Virus record (IMG/VR): IMGVR_UViG_3300027974_000137
Span: 1 to 27,416 of that record
From: a virus
DNA length: 27,416 bases
Direction: 5' to 3' (one strand)
Shown here: in pieces, positions 15,588 through 22,835 of the stretch
How the letters are laid out: every line of letters begins with the position of its first letter
How positions within the stretch are numbered: the stretch's first letter is position 1
Notes under the pieces: model-generated
Told to the model about the DNA's origin: nothing
Database searches by the model: none
The model's input: only the letters and a program-made list of their open reading frames with translations
Position numbers and translations under genes: made by a program

Positions 15588-15617
15588 ATTATAACCTGTC
15601 ACTGACCCTCTTGTAAA
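15588..15617 (-). promoter_or_regulatory. Putative sigma-70 promoter in the membrane-protein block
   Basis: On the minus strand TTTACA (15617-15612) is followed after 18 bases by a perfect TATAAT (15593-15588); TTACAA with a 17-base spacer is the alternative reading. It lies across the end of the holin-like gene and the 35-base gap before the 111-residue membrane protein. It would start transcription about 20 bases before that ATG and run into the small membrane proteins, the peptidase and perhaps the head genes. Confidence 0.5.
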
Positions 15618-15859
15618 TACTTCATCCCGACTTGATGAGCCTTAATCAATGCCGCCAAAGCGGATGCGACTGAAATTACGATTGCTGCCGCCGGTCCTAC
15701 ATAAATCCTGCCGAGGTTCTCGAGTATGACAGTCAGAATGGTCAAAATCAAAGCTGAAACCGAGCCTGTTCCGAACGCCTTTAGTAGCGTTGATTTAAGC
15801 TCTTCGACGTTGATGTAGCCTTGGATACTTGGCAGATTCTTCAGTTCGTCTTCGCTCAT
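15599..15859 (-). CDS. Holin-like two-helix membrane protein
   Basis: The 86-residue product has a polar N-terminus and two hydrophobic helices (about 32-50, SVSALILTILTVILENLG, and 53-72, VGPAAAIVISVASALAAL), separated by a short turn and followed by a small charged tail. That is the size and layout of class II holins, which form inner-membrane holes at lysis. No conserved holin family motif is recognised. AGGGGGA five bases before the ATG overlaps the end of the nuclease gene. A role as holin is inferred from topology and the company of other small membrane proteins. Confidence 0.55.
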   Translation of the reverse strand: MSEDELKNLPSIQGYINVEELKSTLLKAFGTGSVSALILTILTVILENLGRIYVGPAAAIVISVASALAALIKAHQVGMKYLQEGQ

Positions 15860-15860
15860 A

Positions 15861-16217
15861 TCAATCCCCCTGTTTCACGTTGAATCCAGACTTGATCATA
15901 TGTTCTGACACGGATTCGATGCCCGTTTGGCTCAATACATACACATCAGCCAGGTAACGAGCAAATGTCTGCTGGAAGTCCTGAGTGGTCGTGATGACCA
16001 GCTGTTTGCCAGCCAGAAGCATTTCCAGTTCAGCTTTGGCCCTGATGCCATCTGCGGCGTGAGCTTTATGCATTTCTGGGGCGTTATAGCCCTTGAATCT
16101 CACGTGTTGGGTTGTGGCAACGTCAAAGCCGAGGTCGATTAGCAGAACAGCTGTATCACCGTCGATGATGCGTTCTAAGCGTGCTGCGTAAGTGTAGTTG
16201 ACGACTGGCTCTGGCAT
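15861..16217 (-). CDS. Thermonuclease-like (SNase family) nuclease
   Basis: At 118 residues this is close to the minimal SNase domain. Key motifs in order are RIIDGDT (Asp19, Asp21), VRFKGYNAPE with Arg40 and Glu48 as counterparts of the staphylococcal nuclease Arg35 and Glu43, and FARYLADV with Arg87. The usual Asp between Arg and Pro-Glu is Asn45, a notable change at a calcium ligand position. There is no signal peptide, so it would act inside the cell unless released by lysis. It is coupled to neighbours (TAATG at the start). A likely role is degrading host DNA or RNA, or processing nucleic acid after lysis. Confidence 0.85.
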   Translation of the reverse strand: MPEPVVNYTYAARLERIIDGDTAVLLIDLGFDVATTQHVRFKGYNAPEMHKAHAADGIRAKAELEMLLAGKQLVITTTQDFQQTFARYLADVYVLSQTGIESVSEHMIKSGFNVKQGD

Positions 16218-16462
16218 TAGATTGGCCTCGATTTGGGTGGCACTGGGATGACTGACGGATTCCAGGTGTAATTTGGGTCGTCCAGATAGTTTTGAAACAC
16301 TGGAGCAGGGGCATTGACGAGCTGGGTGATTAGTTGGGCGTGCCGCTTGGAGTCCAAGTTATATCGCTCGATTGCATTTTGCCGTGCAGCTCGTTTCGCC
16401 ATTTCTTCAAGAGTTGGCTTTTGTCTGCCTATCATCCAGTCAAGAAACTCTCTGCCTGTCAT
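16217..16462 (-). CDS. Small basic protein, unknown
   Basis: The 81-residue product begins MTGREFLDWMIGRQKPTLEEMAKRAARQ and is a polar, helical N-terminal half followed by an Asn/Pro-rich C-terminus (NYTWNPSVIPVPPKSRPI). It has no transmembrane segment and no recognised domain. The ATG overlaps the preceding stop (ATGA), with AGGA eight bases upstream, and its own stop overlaps the nuclease start. The tight coupling supports a real gene. Confidence 0.6.
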   Translation of the reverse strand: MTGREFLDWMIGRQKPTLEEMAKRAARQNAIERYNLDSKRHAQLITQLVNAPAPVFQNYLDDPNYTWNPSVIPVPPKSRPI

Positions 16463-16668
16463 TTGCCGAGTCCTTTAGGAACGGTGAAACAATGGCCTAA
16501 AACGACTCCAATCCCCAAAGCAAAGCCTAAACTGTGCTGATTGACTTTCCAAATCGCCTCAGACCATGTCACGCCGCCAGACTGCCACTTGATCAGATCA
16601 ACAATCAGCAGCACGATTGCAACTGTGATGAGAAAGACAAAATTCTTGGCAGCAGTGCTGAATGTCAT
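16459..16668 (-). CDS. Small two-helix membrane protein (holin-like)
   Basis: The 69-residue product has two membrane helices at about 10-28 (FVFLITVAIVLLIVDLI) and 46-62 (SLGFALGIGVVLGHCF), joined by a Trp/Ser/Glu loop and followed by a short basic tail. With the 86-residue protein it is the second holin-sized candidate in the block, which may represent a holin/antiholin pair. It starts by TGATG overlap with the fibre-accessory gene. Confidence 0.55.
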   Translation of the reverse strand: MTFSTAAKNFVFLITVAIVLLIVDLIKWQSGGVTWSEAIWKVNQHSLGFALGIGVVLGHCFTVPKGLGK

Positions 16669-17234
16669 CAGATTGGCCCGTTAGCTGTTCCGTTGCCGTT
16701 GTTGACAGGCCAGAGCGGTGGCAGGGATGCGAAGAACTCGCCCACTGTTGGAACTGCCTGAGTACCCGCCTGAACAGCCTGAACCATGTTGTAAAACAAG
16801 CTCCAGATTGAGTCACGATAAGCCAATGCTGCTTCGCCCTCGGCCTTATAGGTCGTTATGTTGCTCAGTGTCCAGCTTGTGGCTGACAGGATGGAATCGT
16901 ATTGCTTTACGGACACCGCTTGATCGAGAAATGAGCCGATTCCGTAGCCGATTTCGGTGAGTCGCTGAATGATATACGCTTGCTGTTCCTCTGGAGTCAG
17001 ATCAACGACAATATAGATATCGGTCACGGTAAAGCCGTTGACTGCAAAATGCTGCTCAAGTCGCTGTGTGGCAGGGTTGTACGCTGGCATGGGCGATGCG
17101 ATGTATGGATAATAGCCGTATGTGGCTAAGGATGCATCGTCCAAGGCGTTGAAATTGCTGACAGTCGTGAATGACTGTGGCAACCACTGTGGGCCGGAGA
17201 TTTGACCGTTTGGACTGACTTGGCAATACTGCAT
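16668..17234 (-). CDS. Tail fibre accessory protein (assembly/chaperone-like)
   Basis: I choose the ATG at 17234 (188 residues), which overlaps the upstream stop as TAATG; an ATG four codons earlier is also possible. The middle reads AYNPATQRLEQHFAVNGFTVTDIYIVVDLTPEEQQ, the layout found in phage proteins that follow fibre genes (a statement of converted value, then a helical C-terminus, DUF4376/XkdW-like). The C-terminal half is helical (LSNITTYKAEGEAALAYRDSIWSLFYNMVQAV). It follows the LamG-type fibre gene, so a role in fibre assembly is inferred. Confidence 0.5.
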   Translation of the reverse strand: MQYCQVSPNGQISGPQWLPQSFTTVSNFNALDDASLATYGYYPYIASPMPAYNPATQRLEQHFAVNGFTVTDIYIVVDLTPEEQQAYIIQRLTEIGYGIGSFLDQAVSVKQYDSILSATSWTLSNITTYKAEGEAALAYRDSIWSLFYNMVQAVQAGTQAVPTVGEFFASLPPLWPVNNGNGTANGPI

Positions 17235-19330
17235 TACAGATTCCATTTCGACTTGATATAGTTGACGACATATGTCCTATCCGAGTCGCTTAATGCGGTC
17301 GGATAAACGATGAATTCAGAGATGCTGCCCTCGAGGGCGTAGGATGCAGTTGCGTAATACCCGATTCGGTCGGGCGAAAACGATGTTGTTCCAACGTTAT
17401 TAGAAGTTCCACTAGTGCCGGACGAGTACGCAGTAACGGTTGAACCATCGTATTTAAACGTGGAATAGTCCCACTGCGTTCCATTTGTTCTTGTGCTGTT
17501 TGCCTGCTGTGTGCCGCCGCCGTTCATTTCGATTCGACTCACAGTGGAGGCAAAAAGATAGTTTGAAGTGCCGCTGCTTTTGCCGACTAGAACTGATCCG
17601 TTGGTTGTATCTGTGTTTTTGTAAACGACAAAGATCGTGAAGTTGGTGAAGGTGTTTGTAAAACCAAGCCACTGGCTACCATTAAACGCAACAGCCCCCA
17701 ACCCATTCTGCCCGCTCGCAGGAGGATTCCATGTTGGCCTGTTGCCTGATGTTGCCTGAATTGCGTGCCTGTTATTGCCCGATAGATCGTTCCACTGGTA
17801 AATGCTTTGCCCTGAAGTTGTCACTGGTGTTGTTCCAGCGTCCGTAAACAGCGTGTTTTGCTGCGATGCGTCCAGCCAGAGGGCAGCACCTGTGACGGGC
17901 AGGGTTGTATTTGGGTTGTAAATGTCTGGTAATGCCGCAGCGGGTGGCGTGAATGCTGAGGTATAACGAGCGTATTTGGTGATGCGGAGATCGTCGATGT
18001 AGCCTTGAAAATCAACTAACCCAGAGGTGTAATTGTTGGCAAAACGTCCAACTCTAGCTCCGGTCGGCGTGAAAGTGCGAGACGCAAAGGTCGTAGTTGA
18101 TCCAACTTGAACTCCATTGATAAACAATTTTGCAGCATTTGAAGATACGCTTGCGGCAACATGATACCATGTGTTTACAGATATTGACCCACCCGTAATA
18201 GCTGCAATAGCCGAGCCAGATCCGTCTGCTGGCCGAGTCTCAAAAGTAATAGTTGAGCCGTTTCTAACAACGTAGATTCCACCAAAGTAAGACACCGTTG
18301 CTGAAGTCAGGGTGAAGATCGGAGCGTAGCCAGTAACCGAATCAGGTCGCATCCAAAATTCTACAGTGTAATCCGTAGTCAGGTTGAAAGGTTCTCCGTA
18401 GGGTATATCAAGATAATCACCCGACCCATCAAAATATCCGCTTGCCCCACCGTATTTGCTCTGAGTTGTGCTGATCTTGGCATTTCCTGCCGCAGTCACT
18501 GCCAGTGCATTTGGCCCACTATCCACAAAGTTTGTTGATGTATCTGCCCCATCCATGTGCAACAGGAGCGATGTGTAATTGTAGTAAGGGTCGGCCACCG
18601 TGGAGGATGCGGTTGTTGGCAATGCTGCTGTAGGAGGTGTGAAATTGGATACGTAGCGAGCAAATCGGGAAATCCTGAGGTCGTCTATGTAGCCGTTTAA
18701 TGGAAAGTCGTTGCTATCTTTCTCTGCACCAATCTTCAGCGGCTTGCTGTTATTGTACAGCGTTGAACTAAATGTTGCTGTTGTACCAGCGATGCCGTTT
18801 AAATATGGAGTAAATGTGCTGCCATTCCGAACTAGGGCAAAATGATACCATGTTCCGGTAGCAGCGGCAGTAGCAGAAAACAGTACGTTGCTGGGTCCGT
18901 TCCAAGTATTCGCGGCTGTGCTTAAGTAGAATGCAAACTGCGAGCTACTGTTAAGAACGATTACCCATCCGCCAAAAGTGTTTCCCGTGCCAAATGGAGT
19001 GATAATGGTCGGCTTTCCAGAGACTGAGTTAAAATACACCCATCCCTCGATTGTGAAATCGCCAGACGTAAGGTCAAGTGCAGCGGAATATGGGATTTGG
19101 ACAGCATCCCCGCTACCATCAAAATAAGCACTCGCTCCACCGTACTTGCTCAGGGTCGTGCTAATTTGAGCGTTACCAACCGCAGTCACCGTCAGTGCAT
19201 TTAAACTAGAATCCGTAAACGTGGTCGATCCGTTTGTTCCATCCATACTGAGCATCAGCGAAACGGCACTGTAGTAAGGGTCGCCTGTTGTCGAATACTT
19301 CTTAGCGTTCCGAATGATATTTGCAATCAT
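17234..19330 (-). CDS. Three-domain LamG/concanavalin-like receptor-binding protein
   Basis: The 698-residue product has three β-jellyroll lectin-like domains. Domain 1 (about 17-238) and domain 2 (about 247-468) are clear duplicates with an exact 230-residue offset: SKYGGAS-YFDGSGD at 61-75 and 291-305, WYH at 161 and 388, and LNGYIDDLRI/FQGYIDDLRI at 211 and 441. Domain 3 (about 478-698) is a different LamG-type domain beginning GAALWLDAS and including WNDLSGNNRHA. Such domains bind sugars. It has no signal peptide or enzyme motif. It is the last of the fibre-like series and overlaps the next gene at TAATG, so a host-surface recognition role is likely. Confidence 0.8.
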   Translation of the reverse strand: MIANIIRNAKKYSTTGDPYYSAVSLMLSMDGTNGSTTFTDSSLNALTVTAVGNAQISTTLSKYGGASAYFDGSGDAVQIPYSAALDLTSGDFTIEGWVYFNSVSGKPTIITPFGTGNTFGGWVIVLNSSSQFAFYLSTAANTWNGPSNVLFSATAAATGTWYHFALVRNGSTFTPYLNGIAGTTATFSSTLYNNSKPLKIGAEKDSNDFPLNGYIDDLRISRFARYVSNFTPPTAALPTTASSTVADPYYNYTSLLLHMDGADTSTNFVDSGPNALAVTAAGNAKISTTQSKYGGASGYFDGSGDYLDIPYGEPFNLTTDYTVEFWMRPDSVTGYAPIFTLTSATVSYFGGIYVVRNGSTITFETRPADGSGSAIAAITGGSISVNTWYHVAASVSSNAAKLFINGVQVGSTTTFASRTFTPTGARVGRFANNYTSGLVDFQGYIDDLRITKYARYTSAFTPPAAALPDIYNPNTTLPVTGAALWLDASQQNTLFTDAGTTPVTTSGQSIYQWNDLSGNNRHAIQATSGNRPTWNPPASGQNGLGAVAFNGSQWLGFTNTFTNFTIFVVYKNTDTTNGSVLVGKSSGTSNYLFASTVSRIEMNGGGTQQANSTRTNGTQWDYSTFKYDGSTVTAYSSGTSGTSNNVGTTSFSPDRIGYYATASYALEGSISEFIVYPTALSDSDRTYVVNYIKSKWNL

Positions 19331-20223
19331 CAGAAGTTTTGACCTCCTGTAAAACCCTGCCAGCTTGTCCCGCCATCGTTAGAATAAAATGCAAACACAT
19401 CCTTCTTGCCCGATGTCGATGTCAGCGTTGGTGCAGTCCCGCCAGACCATTTGATGGCCGCTCCCCAAGTCACTGCCCTCGCTGTCCCGTCTGCCGTAAA
19501 TTCCAGCGTAAAACTTGCTGCGGAGCTTGCTGGCGTGTTGCTGATGGTCAGAGTTGTGATGGCGGCATTAAGCGAAACGGCGAAGAAGTTGCTACCAGAT
19601 AGATCCAGAGTAAGCGTGCCAGCAGAAATCGTGGGTGCTGTACTGGTCTCTCTGTATGCCTGTAACTTTGGTTGAGTGATCAGGTTGCCACCGAGGTTTT
19701 GCGTGCCTGTGAAAGTGTTTGTGGTGAGCTTAACATCAGAGATCAGGAATCCGTTTGCATCCAGACCAACACCCGTCCCAATCCTAACGCCCCCTAAAAC
19801 AGATACCGATGCTGCTGGAAGAGTATAAGAATAGCTTGAACTGATTACCCCGCTTGAGATTGTGATGGACGTGCCATCAACCTTGACTCCACCCAAAACC
19901 GCTGTGGTTGCAGTAGGCAGAGTATAAGAAGATGCGGAAGAACTGATAACACCGCTGGCAATCGTAATTGTTGTTCCATCGACTTTAACCCCGCCCAGAA
20001 CCGATGTTGTTGCTGTAGGAAGGCTGTATGCTGCTGGTGCGCCTGACAGATCGCCGTAAGCTGTGACTGCTGCGTAAGCGAGCGATGTCCAGGCTGTTCC
20101 TGCGGCATTTCCAATTTTGAATTTACCCGTATCAGTCTCGTAGCCCAGTTCGCCCGACGAAAGCGTAGGGTTGGCCGATGTCCAAGCAGAAGCAGTGTCG
20201 CGCCTGAGTTGTATCTTGCTCAT
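19330..20223 (-). CDS. Fibre protein with Mtd-like N-terminus and repeated β-units
   Basis: The 297-residue product begins MSKIQLRRDTASAWTSANP and continues LSSGELGYETDTGKFKIGN, the phage fibre N-terminal motif named after the major tropism determinant N-domain. Residues 66-163 hold three repeats of about 33 residues built on YTLPTATT-VLGGVKVDGT-ITI-SGVISS. The C-terminal part is a strand-rich domain (FTLEFTADGTARAVTWG and on) common in virion fibres, ending FTGGQNF. It overlaps both neighbours by ATGA/TGATG. The role is virion surface fibre or adsorption. Confidence 0.8.
   Translation of the reverse strand: MSKIQLRRDTASAWTSANPTLSSGELGYETDTGKFKIGNAAGTAWTSLAYAAVTAYGDLSGAPAAYSLPTATTSVLGGVKVDGTTITIASGVISSSASSYTLPTATTAVLGGVKVDGTSITISSGVISSSYSYTLPAASVSVLGGVRIGTGVGLDANGFLISDVKLTTNTFTGTQNLGGNLITQPKLQAYRETSTAPTISAGTLTLDLSGSNFFAVSLNAAITTLTISNTPASSAASFTLEFTADGTARAVTWGAAIKWSGGTAPTLTSTSGKKDVFAFYSNDGGTSWQGFTGGQNF
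19735..20028 (-). repeat. Three in-frame ~33-codon repeats in the fibre gene
   Basis: Units cover residues 66-99, 100-132 and 133-163 of the 297-residue fibre protein; the first two are nearly identical and the third has diverged (VLGGVRIGTGVGLDANG). VLGGV repeats of this kind form the shaft in trimeric phage fibres. Copy number of such repeats often varies between related phages. Confidence 0.75.
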
Positions 20224-21257
20224 CCTGTTGCAGTGCCTCCGTCAAACGTGTTGCTGCTGGTAGATGCCGACCCGCCATCAAAGATTCCACCGCTACTGCC
20301 AATCCCGGCATAACGTGCGTCTGCATAGGATCTAGTTAAAATCGAGTAGTCTGTCATATTTGGGGTGCGAAGCGATGTCCGATTGGCGTTTTGAAATACC
20401 AGTTCTGCCGATTCACCCAGACTCAAGGTAGTCTTGTAATCATATGCGTGGTCGAACGCCAAATCTGGATCGGCGATGGCCCAATCGTTGGTTGCAGTCA
20501 AATAAATCTGGCCGGGCCGACCAATATATGTGCCGTTGTAAAATCGCGTGACTTGCACAACTGGATAAAGGTCAAATTCTGTTACCTTACCACCAGAAAC
20601 TCTATCCGCAGAACTACTTGGATTATAACTTCCAGTTGTCCCTACCGCATATCGAGCGTGAATACCTGCACTGATTGCATGAGGATCGTATGTTTGCGTA
20701 ATTCCGCTAGGCCGAGCCGTGGCATTTAAATCAAATGTTGCCGTGGTAAGTGTGTTGGCATTGACTTTAGTAGAGGACTCAAGATACACCTCTCCATACT
20801 GACCAAGCAGTAAACGTCCCGTCTTTGAGGTGTTCGCAGTGCCTGTATCGTTGGCATTAAATCCGATAGACTTGTACTGCAAAATTGTTGAGCCAGACGA
20901 CGAATATAAGCTACCGTCAAATATGGTTTTAGTAACCGTACCCGATGTATTGCTTGTCAATAACCCACGGGAATAGCCCTGAATGGGGCCACTTGCAGCA
21001 GTAATTGAACTGTATTTTGGGAACTGCGATAATGTCCCTGCGGTCGTCTGCGTTTCTTTCCATACTTGAATGTAATTGGCATCCGCAGAAGTAGCCAAGA
21101 GCAACCCGTCTGTCAGCCCAACGACTGTGCCATCATCTTTTTTCGTAAACGCTTTGCCATCAGCGGTATTTACAGCCAATTCACCCGCCGACAAACTGCC
21201 AGCAGATGGGATTGCACCTGATGTTGAGGATCGCTTTAGCTGGATGGTTTGAGCCAT
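20220..21257 (-). CDS. Fibre protein 2 (shared fibre N-terminal motif)
   Basis: The 345-residue product opens MAQTIQLKRSSTSGAIPSAG and then LSAGELAVNTADGKAFTKKDDG, the same N-terminal β-motif as its two neighbours, here attached to a different, long β-rich body. The body has Gly/Ser/Thr/Asn and few charges (TGSYNPSSSADRVSGGK region). It ends with a short repeated tail, IFDGGSASTSSNTFDGGTATG, whose GGAGG codons also serve as ribosome site for the next gene. The ATG overlaps the previous stop as TGATG. Role inferred: virion fibre or adsorption protein. Confidence 0.75.
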   Translation of the reverse strand: MAQTIQLKRSSTSGAIPSAGSLSAGELAVNTADGKAFTKKDDGTVVGLTDGLLLATSADANYIQVWKETQTTAGTLSQFPKYSSITAASGPIQGYSRGLLTSNTSGTVTKTIFDGSLYSSSGSTILQYKSIGFNANDTGTANTSKTGRLLLGQYGEVYLESSTKVNANTLTTATFDLNATARPSGITQTYDPHAISAGIHARYAVGTTGSYNPSSSADRVSGGKVTEFDLYPVVQVTRFYNGTYIGRPGQIYLTATNDWAIADPDLAFDHAYDYKTTLSLGESAELVFQNANRTSLRTPNMTDYSILTRSYADARYAGIGSSGGIFDGGSASTSSNTFDGGTATG

Positions 21258-22177
21258 CAGAACGTACCCCCATCAATTGTCGTTGATGTGCCTAGGATAT
21301 CCGTCCCAATCACCAAGCCTAGATTTGTACGAGCCGACGATGCCGTTGTAGCACCAGTGCCACCATAAGCCACGCCAACCGCTGTTCCTTGCCAAGTACC
21401 AGTTGCAATTGTGCCAACCGAAGTCAGGCTCGATCCCGTGATACCACTGCCCAGCGTGCTAGAGGTCAGCACCGAAACACCATTAATGCGGTATTCTTTA
21501 CCTGTTGCAATCGAGACATGCTCAGACAGCGTCCAAGCACCTGTGGCCGAAAACCAGTTGATCGTCTTATCCGTTGCACCTTTAAGGGTGATACCACCAC
21601 CATCCGCTGTTGTGTCCGTAGGCGTTGCAACTGCACCCAGTTCGATATTTTTGTCGTCCACGTTCATGGTCGTGGAATTGATCGTAACCGTTGTGCCGTT
21701 GACCGTCAGGTTGCCCGTGATCGTCGTATCACCAGAAACAGCCAGCGTGCCTGTCACCGATGGATTTGTGTTCGTCAAAGGCGTATAGGTCAGTGCTGTT
21801 GTCACATCCGACGATGTCAGCGTCACATTACCTGTGCGAGTGTTGAACGTGTTGACCACGTTGGTCAGATTGCTGAGTTTGCTGGTCACAAACGCTGTGG
21901 TTGCAACTTTGGTCGAGTTGTCCGATCCAGTCTGCGTCACGGCAATCAAATTGCCTGAGAACGTCTTGTCACCAGTGACCGTTTGCGTCGAACTCAGGGT
22001 TAAAAATGCCCCAGGCCCAGCAATAGCCAATATCGACGAGGCTGATCCTGCCGTGTCGCCAAAGCCGTAGTAAAGGGTATTATCAACTTCGTTCATCGCA
22101 AGCTCGGCGTTGAGCAAGCCTGATGGCGCACCTGTTGCACCGGATGTTCTTCTTTTGATGCGGATTGGATTTGCCAT
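21257..22177 (-). CDS. Fibre protein 1 (shared fibre N-terminal motif)
   Basis: The 306-residue product begins MANPIRIKRRTSGATGAPSGLLNAELAMNEVDNTLYYGFG, a variant of the fibre N-terminal motif. Then follows a very Thr/Val/Ser-rich shaft with NLTNVVNTFNTRTGNVTLTSSDVTTAL and SGDTTITGNLTVNGTTV, pseudo-repeats seen in phage fibre and tail-spike shafts. It ends TIDGGTF, where GGGGGT lies eight bases before the next ATG and may serve as ribosome site. The first of the three paralogous fibre proteins. Confidence 0.8.
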   Translation of the reverse strand: MANPIRIKRRTSGATGAPSGLLNAELAMNEVDNTLYYGFGDTAGSASSILAIAGPGAFLTLSSTQTVTGDKTFSGNLIAVTQTGSDNSTKVATTAFVTSKLSNLTNVVNTFNTRTGNVTLTSSDVTTALTYTPLTNTNPSVTGTLAVSGDTTITGNLTVNGTTVTINSTTMNVDDKNIELGAVATPTDTTADGGGITLKGATDKTINWFSATGAWTLSEHVSIATGKEYRINGVSVLTSSTLGSGITGSSLTSVGTIATGTWQGTAVGVAYGGTGATTASSARTNLGLVIGTDILGTSTTIDGGTF

Positions 22178-22506
22178 CAGAAATTTCCTCCGTCAGTGAC
22201 AACTGACTGCTTGAGATTGGCCCATTTGCTGATTGATTGGTTGTAGCTGAGTAGATCGCCTTGCGTGAGGCTGGATAGCTGGACATCGCCAAGGGTTGCC
22301 AAGTTTGAGCCTGCTGCCCCGGTTTGCCCCGGCTGCCCTTGTGGGCCTGTCGCCCCTGTATCGCCCTTTGCACCCTTTTCGGCAACGCATACCGAAACTC
22401 GATACGTATCCTGAACAGAGGCTTGCACTCCCACCTGATTTGCAGGAGAGACAACAACATTCACAGGAGGTTCGAGCCGAACCCTGACTTGGATTGGATC
22501 AGCCAC
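22177..22506 (-). CDS. Small collagen-like virion protein
   Basis: The 109-residue product starts MADPIQVRVRLEPPVNVVVSPANQ and contains about eight consecutive Gly-X-Y triplets (GAKGDTGATGPQGQPGQTG and on), then a region SNLATLGDVQLSSLTQGDLLSYNQSISKW and ends VVTDGGNF. Short collagen-like rods linked to a GDLLSYN-type segment occur in phage fibres, where they give trimerisation. It overlaps the next gene as TGATG, with GGAGG inside its own last codons. Confidence 0.75.
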   Translation of the reverse strand: MADPIQVRVRLEPPVNVVVSPANQVGVQASVQDTYRVSVCVAEKGAKGDTGATGPQGQPGQTGAAGSNLATLGDVQLSSLTQGDLLSYNQSISKWANLKQSVVTDGGNF

Positions 22507-22834
22507 GGGGGATCACCAGGAAATTGCCAGCGAGACGGGTTTTCGTGATATCACCATCCGTGAACGTCATCCACCACTTGTAACTTCCTGCTCCAGCCGC
22601 AGTTGTCTGGCTATCTGACCATGTGACCGTAACCTTCCCTGTGGTGGAGTTGGCTGAGGTCGTTGCGTTGTAGGTCAGGTTGGAGGTCTTAAACGCTGCC
22701 GCAAATGTCATGTTGGCTATGCTGATCGTGCTGGAGCAGTCTGTTGCGGGAGCAACCGTGACCACCATCTGCACATCGTCTCCGGCGACTGCCGAAATAT
22801 TGAGCGGTGCGGGGAGTTGGATGAAATCTGCCAT
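22499..22834 (-). CDS. Small Ig-like/baseplate-type protein after the portal gene
   Basis: The start is the ATG at 22834 (111 residues): GAGGAGG lies nine bases upstream inside the portal end, and the portal stop is one base before. The product, MADFIQLPAPLNISAVAGDDVQMVVTV, is an all-β domain with a strand order recalling the phage BppU-type N-domain or Ig-like fold: hydrophobic strands alternating with polar turns, then TWSDSQTTAAGAGSYKWWMTFTDGD. Proteins like this modify virion surfaces or cap fibres. No catalytic motif. Confidence 0.65.
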   Translation of the reverse strand: MADFIQLPAPLNISAVAGDDVQMVVTVAPATDCSSTISIANMTFAAAFKTSNLTYNATTSANSTTGKVTVTWSDSQTTAAGAGSYKWWMTFTDGDITKTRLAGNFLVIPRG

Positions 22835-22835
22835 C

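Noticed and set aside
21389-21958. 189-codon plus-strand frame rich in Cys and Arg
   Set aside because: It is antisense to a clear fibre gene, and its composition reflects the reverse complement of Thr/Val-rich codons; no ribosome site or family match.
19330-22177. Diversity-generating retroelement
   Set aside because: The Mtd-like N-terminal motif raised the idea, but no reverse transcriptase, template repeat or adenine-biased variable repeat is present in the window.
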